A stretch of DNA of 52,016 nt, taken from Musicola paradisiaca NCPPB 2511. GTDB lineage: Bacteria; Pseudomonadota; Gammaproteobacteria; Enterobacterales; Enterobacteriaceae. How positions within the stretch are numbered: the stretch's first letter is position 1; each line of letters opens with the position of its first letter. Below the pieces are notes generated by a model. It worked only from the letters and a program-made list of their open reading frames with translations, was not told the DNA's origin and did not search any database. Position numbers and translations under genes: made by a program. The stretch spans positions 3,296,614-3,348,629 of the forward strand of contig NZ_CM001857.1 in NCBI RefSeq assembly GCF_000400505.1, written 5' to 3'. Shown here piece by piece: positions 47,294-52,016 of the stretch.

Positions 47294-48742
47294 TTAGGGA
47301 CGATAGACCTTCACATTGGTGAATCCCTGCTCCCGCAGATACAGCGCCTGCAAACGACTCATCACACCACGTTCGCAGTACAGCAGATAGGTTTTATTCT
47401 GATCGAGATCGCCAAAACCTGTGCCCAGTTTGTAGAACGGCAGGGACTGCACTGTCACATGCTCCATCGTCAGCGGTTTGTCTTCCTGCTCATCCGGTGA
47501 ACGGATATCCAACAGTACATCGCTGGCACCAAGCGCGCCGACGGTTTCCACTTCAACCACGTTCTGGCTGGTCTGCTCCGCAATCTCACGAATATCAATA
47601 TTGCGCGCTTCGCTGACCACCTTATCCAGAATGGCGAAATCGAAATTTGCTTCCTCATGCTCGATTTTCGCTTTGACCGCTTTCACCGTCGGGCTCTTGG
47701 AAATCACGCCGCAGTATTCCGGCATGGTTTTGGCGAAATCTTCCGTTCCCAACTCGCGCGCCAGCTTGATGATGTGCTCTTTATCGTGGGAAATCAGTGG
47801 ACGCAGAATCAGCGTATCGCTCGCATTATCGATAAGACGCAGGTTGGTCAGCGTCTGGCTGGAGACCTGCCCCAGCGCTTCGCCAGTGACCAGCGCTTCA
47901 ACGCCATAGCGCTCGGCGATTCTTGATGCCGCACGCACCATCATGCGTTTGAGCACCACGCCCATCTGGCCATCATCCACTTTTTCCAGGATTTCGCCGA
48001 CTACGGGCTCAAAATCCACCGCCACAAAGCGAACCCGATGGGAACTGCCAAACCGGTTCCATAAATAATGCGCCACCTGTTTTACACCAATCTCGTGGGC
48101 GGCGCCGCCCAGATTGAAGAAGCAGTAATGTACCCGGCATCCGCGACGCATCAGCATATAACTGGACACACCGGAGTCAAACCCGCCGGAAATCAGTGAC
48201 AGGACATCCTCCTGGGTGCCGATGGGGAAACCACCGATGCCTTCATAGCGTCCCTTGATCAACAACAGGCGATCCTGATCGATTTCTAAATGAACCGTCA
48301 CCTGCGGCGCAGTGAGGTTGACGCGCGCGCTTTCAATATGCTGATTCAACCCACCACCGACATAACGCTCGACACCCTGAGAGTTAAATTCATGTTTACC
48401 GCGACGTTTAACCCGCACGCAGAAGGTTTTACCTTCAAGTTGCTCACGGTACATGGCCAGCGTCTGCTCAAAAATATGGTGGATATCGTTATAGGCGTGG
48501 TCTTCAACCTCCAGGATATGATGAATTCCGGGGATCCTGGTCAATGCATCGCGAATAGCATCACGCTGGCTTTCGTCTTTAGCTCTGACGTCGATATGAT
48601 CCCAATAGCGGACAACCGCTAGTGTTTCATCGTAGTGTTTGAGGACATTGCGAATGTTACCGGTAAGGATTTTTATAAAGCGCAACCGCACAGATTGGCT
48701 TTTGATGGTGATTTCCGGGAACAATTTAATGATAAACTTCAT
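47294..48742 (-). CDS. thiI: tRNA 4-thiouridine synthase / thiazole synthesis sulfurtransferase ThiI
   Basis: Transfers sulfur from IscS to U8 of tRNA and to ThiS for thiamine thiazole. The 482-residue product (as in E. coli) has a ferredoxin-like plus THUMP N-terminus, the PP-loop [11 protein letters not shown], Cys344 in MPEYCGV, and the C-terminal rhodanese domain with Cys456 in [10 protein letters not shown]. The rhodanese domain needed for the thiazole branch in gammaproteobacteria is present. I start at ATG 48742 to match E. coli; an ATG at 48817 adds 25 non-conserved residues. Divergent from xseB-ispA-dxs. Confidence 0.97.
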   Translation of the reverse strand: MKFIIKLFPEITIKSQSVRLRFIKILTGNIRNVLKHYDETLAVVRYWDHIDVRAKDESQRDAIRDALTRIPGIHHILEVEDHAYNDIHHIFEQTLAMYREQLEGKTFCVRVKRRGKHEFNSQGVERYVGGGLNQHIESARVNLTAPQVTVHLEIDQDRLLLIKGRYEGIGGFPIGTQEDVLSLISGGFDSGVSSYMLMRRGCRVHYCFFNLGGAAHEIGVKQVAHYLWNRFGSSHRVRFVAVDFEPVVGEILEKVDDGQMGVVLKRMMVRAASRIAERYGVEALVTGEALGQVSSQTLTNLRLIDNASDTLILRPLISHDKEHIIKLARELGTEDFAKTMPEYCGVISKSPTVKAVKAKIEHEEANFDFAILDKVVSEARNIDIREIAEQTSQNVVEVETVGALGASDVLLDIRSPDEQEDKPLTMEHVTVQSLPFYKLGTGFGDLDQNKTYLLYCERGVMSRLQALYLREQGFTNVKVYRP

Positions 48743-48978
48743 GGCGGCGGTCGTTACCAGGCTTGAAAACATCAGGCTTACAGCCTGATTACTGAAAAAT
48801 CGCGTTATCGGTAACACCAGCAGACGTGTGATGGTTTTACCAATAACATCCAGGGCGCGAAGTATACCACCATATTGAGGTAAGCTGCGCTGGTTAAGCG
48901 CATAATTGACGTCCTTTGCGGCGTGAAGACCATACCGCAGGCAAAGCCGACGCAGACAGACAGGATTGAAGAAAACCT

Positions 48979-49227
48979 ATGCCGAAAAAAAACGACACTC
49001 CCGTCAGCTTCGAGACAGCACTCAATGAGCTGGAACAGATTGTCTCACGACTAGAATCCGGCTCGCTTCCATTAGAAGAAGCACTGGGCGCTTTCGAACA
49101 GGGGATCCAGCTTGCACGCCAGGGTCAATTGAAATTACAGCAAGCCGAACAGCGGGTACAAATCCTGCTGAATGATGATCCTGAAAGCCCTCTGTCCCCA
49201 TTTACACCGGATAATGAGTCGCTATGA
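48979..49227 (+). CDS. xseB: Exodeoxyribonuclease VII small subunit
   Basis: Small helical subunit of the exonuclease VII complex, which degrades single-stranded DNA with XseA. The 82-residue product has the family pattern [19 protein letters not shown] and [21 protein letters not shown]. coli XseB is 80. First gene of the xseB-ispA-dxs operon; overlaps ispA by 4 bp. Confidence 0.97.
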   Translation: MPKKNDTPVSFETALNELEQIVSRLESGSLPLEEALGAFEQGIQLARQGQLKLQQAEQRVQILLNDDPESPLSPFTPDNESL

Positions 49228-50135
49228 CAGATTTTTTGGAGCAACTACATGCTCACCACCAGAGAATCAACACCACGTTGCGCCGATTCATCTCCGCCCT
49301 GCCTTTCCAGCAGATACCGCTGATCGAAGCTATGGCTTACGGCTCGCTGCTTGGCGGCAAACGTCTGCGGCCATTTCTGGTGTATTCCACGGGTAGGCTA
49401 TTCAATTTGCCGCTTGAAAGCCTCGACGTACCTGCAGCCGCGGTAGAATGTATTCACGCCTACTCGCTGATCCACGACGACTTGCCGGCCATGGACGATG
49501 ACGACTTGCGCCGCGGTCAACCAACCTGCCATGTCAAATTCGGCGAAGCCAACGCTATTTTGGCAGGCGATGCGTTGCAAACCCTGGCGTTCTCCATACT
49601 GGCGGGCACCGAGATGCCCCGCGTCAGCGATCGCGATCGGTTGTCGATGATAGCCGAGCTTGCCTCCGCCAGCGGCGTGGGCGGTATGTGCGGCGGCCAG
49701 GCGCTGGATCTCGAGGCGGAAGGTCGTCAGGTCGACCTCGCCGCGTTGGAACAGATCCATCGGCACAAAACCGGCGCGTTGATTCGGGCCTCCGTCAGGC
49801 TAGGCGCGCTGGCAGCGGGTGAAGCCGGACGCCAGGTCATGCCGAGTCTTGACCGTTACGCCAACGCCATCGGACTCGCCTTCCAGGTGCAGGATGATAT
49901 CCTTGACGTCATTGGCGACAGCGCCACCACCGGCAAACGGCAGGGGGCCGATCAGCAACTGGGGAAAAGCACCTATCCGGCACTGCTCGGGCTGGCGCAG
50001 GCCAAAGCCAAAGCGTTGGAGCTGTATCAGGAATCCCTTGCCGCACTTGACGAACTGGAAGCCGCCATCGCCCACCCGGCAGCCATATTGCCCCTTCGGT
50101 CACTGGCGAACTATATCGTCGAACGAGATAAATAA
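49224..50135 (+). CDS. ispA: (2E,6E)-farnesyl diphosphate synthase
   Basis: Condenses DMAPP/geranyl diphosphate with IPP to give farnesyl diphosphate, precursor of undecaprenyl phosphate, quinone side chains and heme O. The 303-residue product has the first Asp-rich motif [10 protein letters not shown] (85-94) with the two-residue insertion typical of bacterial FPP synthases, GGKRLRP (44-50) and the second motif DDILD (224-228). E. coli IspA is 299. ATGA overlap with xseB; dxs follows 32 bp later. Confidence 0.97.
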   Translation: MTDFLEQLHAHHQRINTTLRRFISALPFQQIPLIEAMAYGSLLGGKRLRPFLVYSTGRLFNLPLESLDVPAAAVECIHAYSLIHDDLPAMDDDDLRRGQPTCHVKFGEANAILAGDALQTLAFSILAGTEMPRVSDRDRLSMIAELASASGVGGMCGGQALDLEAEGRQVDLAALEQIHRHKTGALIRASVRLGALAAGEAGRQVMPSLDRYANAIGLAFQVQDDILDVIGDSATTGKRQGADQQLGKSTYPALLGLAQAKAKALELYQESLAALDELEAAIAHPAAILPLRSLANYIVERDK

Positions 50136-50167
50136 TTGCAACACCAACACCGCGTAACGAGCATCCG

Positions 50168-52016
50168 ATGATCTTTGATATTGCGAAATACCCTACACTG
50201 GCACTGGTGGAAAATCCTGACGATTTACGCCTGTTGCCCCGGGACAGCCTGCCGAAACTGTGTGACGAACTGAGACAGTACCTGCTGGATAGCGTTAGTC
50301 GCTCAAGCGGACATTTCGCATCGGGCCTGGGTACGGTTGAACTGACGGTGGCGTTGCATTACGTCTATAACACGCCGTTCGATCACCTGGTATGGGATGT
50401 CGGTCATCAGGCTTATCCGCACAAAATCCTGACCGGGCGTCGCGACCGGATCGCCACCATTCGTCAGAAAGACGGCCTGCATCCGTTCCCGTGGCGTGGA
50501 GAAAGCGAATACGACGTACTGAGCGTCGGCCACTCATCCACCTCCATCAGTGCCGGTCTCGGCATGGCGGTGGCCGCCGAGCGCGAAGGTAAAGGACGGC
50601 GTACCGTATGTGTCATCGGCGACGGCGCGATCACCGCCGGCATGGCGTTCGAAGCCATGAACCATGCGGGCGATATTCGGCCGGACATGCTGGTGGTACT
50701 CAACGACAACGAAATGTCGATTTCTGAAAACGTCGGCGCACTGAACAACCACCTGGCGCAATTGCTCTCCGGCAAGCTTTACTCCACTCTGCGCGAAGGC
50801 GGTAAGAAAGTGCTGTCGGGGTTGCCGCCCATCAAAGAGCTGGTCAAACGCACCGAGGAACACCTCAAAGGTATGGTTGTTCCAGGTACGCTATTTGAAG
50901 AACTCGGTTTTAACTATATCGGCCCGGTGGATGGGCATGATGTGCAGGCGCTGGCGCAAACGCTCAAAAATATGCGCAGCCTCAAAGGGCCGCAATTGCT
51001 GCACATCATGACCAAGAAAGGCAAAGGCTACGCCCCCGCCGAACAGGATCCGATCAGTTGGCACGCCGTGCCTAAATTCGATCCAGCCAGCGGTACTCTG
51101 CCTAAAAGCAAGGAAGGGGCGCTGCCCACCTACTCTGCCGTCTTTGGTCAATGGCTGACGGAAACCGCCGCAGGCGACAGCCGGCTGATGGCGATTACCC
51201 CTGCCATGCGTGAAGGCTCCGGCATGGTGGCTTTCTCCCGCCAATACCCGCAGCAATATTTCGATGTGGCTATCGCCGAGCAGCACGCCGTCACCTTCGC
51301 CGCTGGGCTTGCTGTTGGCGGTTATCGTCCGGTCGTGGCAATTTACTCGACTTTTCTGCAACGCGCTTATGATCAAGTGATTCACGACGTCGCCATCCAG
51401 AATCTGCCGGTACTGTTCGCTATCGATCGCGGCGGTATCGTCGGCGCCGACGGGCAAACCCATCAGGGTGCATTTGATCTCTCTTTCCTGAGATGTATCC
51501 CTAACATGGTGATCATGACGCCCAGTGATGAAAACGAGTGCCGTCTGATGTTGCATACCGGCTACCACTATCCACACGGCCCGGTCGCGGTGCGTTACCC
51601 GCGTGGCACCGCCGTGGGTGTACCGTTAACGCCGCTGGAAACGCTGCCGATCGGCGAAGGCGTGATGCGCCGTCAGGGAGAAAATATCGCCATCCTGAAT
51701 TTCGGCACACTGATGCCGGAAGCGCGTCAAGCGGCGGAAGCGCTTAATGCCACACTGGTTGACATGCGTTTCGTGAAACCATTGGATGAAGCGTTGATCC
51801 TGTCGTTGGCAGGCACGCACCAGGCACTAGTGACCGTGGAAGAAAATGCCGTCATGGGCGGCGCGGGGAGTGGCGTCAATGAACTGCTGATGGCGCACCG
51901 GGCGCTGGTTCCCGTATTGAATCTGGGCCTGCCGGACTATTTTATTCCACAAGGCACACAGGACGAAATCCGAACACAATTGGGGCTGGACGCCGTGGGT
52001 ATTGAGCGCCGCATCC
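50168..52016 (+). CDS. dxs: 1-deoxy-D-xylulose-5-phosphate synthase (3' end cut by window edge)
   Basis: Thiamine-diphosphate enzyme joining pyruvate and glyceraldehyde 3-phosphate, the first step of the MEP isoprenoid pathway. The frame opens at ATG 50168 ([15 protein letters not shown]) and stays open to the last base: 616 complete codons of about 620 expected. ThDP-binding [16 protein letters not shown], the catalytic Glu in [14 protein letters not shown] and the transketolase C domain are intact. It completes the xseB-ispA-dxs operon, so it supplies precursors for the adjacent IspA. Confidence 0.97.
   Translation, partial: MIFDIAKYPTLALVENPDDLRLLPRDSLPKLCDELRQYLLDSVSRSSGHFASGLGTVELTVALHYVYNTPFDHLVWDVGHQAYPHKILTGRRDRIATIRQKDGLHPFPWRGESEYDVLSVGHSSTSISAGLGMAVAAEREGKGRRTVCVIGDGAITAGMAFEAMNHAGDIRPDMLVVLNDNEMSISENVGALNNHLAQLLSGKLYSTLREGGKKVLSGLPPIKELVKRTEEHLKGMVVPGTLFEELGFNYIGPVDGHDVQALAQTLKNMRSLKGPQLLHIMTKKGKGYAPAEQDPISWHAVPKFDPASGTLPKSKEGALPTYSAVFGQWLTETAAGDSRLMAITPAMREGSGMVAFSRQYPQQYFDVAIAEQHAVTFAAGLAVGGYRPVVAIYSTFLQRAYDQVIHDVAIQNLPVLFAIDRGGIVGADGQTHQGAFDLSFLRCIPNMVIMTPSDENECRLMLHTGYHYPHGPVAVRYPRGTAVGVPLTPLETLPIGEGVMRRQGENIAILNFGTLMPEARQAAEALNATLVDMRFVKPLDEALILSLAGTHQALVTVEENAVMGGAGSGVNELLMAHRALVPVLNLGLPDYFIPQGTQDEIRTQLGLDAVGIERRI

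Noticed and set aside
50168-52016. Frameshift or truncation inside dxs
   Set aside because: The stretches I translated by eye stay open and match Dxs, and the frame is still in register at the last base; the gene simply runs off the window edge a few codons before its stop.

Overview
The window is almost entirely conserved enterobacterial chromosome. Protein sequences, lengths and local gene order closely match Escherichia coli. Several details point to a plant-associated Enterobacterales lineage (Pectobacteriaceae such as Pectobacterium, Brenneria or Dickeya) rather than E. coli: the ccdA-like gene next to decR, the missing yfiRNB block, and the overall divergence. The genus is an inference from memory of homologues; I could not run a search.

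Layout. The left edge (1-350) is the 5' end and promoter region of a ribosomal RNA operon reading leftward. From 475 to 15834 follows the neighbourhood known in E. coli near clpB/ffh: clpB-pgeF-rluD, bamD, raiA, pheL-pheA converging on aroF-tyrA, a yfiL-like lipoprotein gene, the rpsP-rimM-trmD-rplS operon, ffh and ypjD. An intact IS4-family insertion sequence occupies 15873-17284. From 17346 to the right edge lies a block that in E. coli sits far away: amtB/glnK, mdlBA, decR, then queC, ybaV, ppiD, hupB, lon, clpX, clpP, tig, bolA, yajG-ampG, cyoABCDE, yajR, yajQ, panE-yajL, thiI and xseB-ispA-dxs (dxs runs off the right edge a few codons before its end).

Functional themes: protein quality control (ClpB, Lon, ClpXP, trigger factor, PpiD, HU-beta), with sigma-32-type promoters visible before clpB and lon; aromatic amino acid synthesis with a Phe attenuator and TyrR boxes; ribosome and tRNA maturation; nitrogen sensing (sigma-54 promoter before glnK-amtB); the cytochrome bo3 oxidase; and isoprenoid, thiamine and pantothenate precursors.

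I found no new multi-gene system, prophage, CRISPR array or defence island. The most notable observation is structural. The IS element sits exactly at the junction of two normally distant chromosomal blocks, has no target-site duplication, and is flanked by two half-terminators, one belonging to ypjD and one to amtB. That is the signature expected from recombination between two IS copies, each inserted in a transcription terminator. The element's own hairpins then appear to replace the lost terminator on one side and to shield the transposase from amtB read-through on the other.
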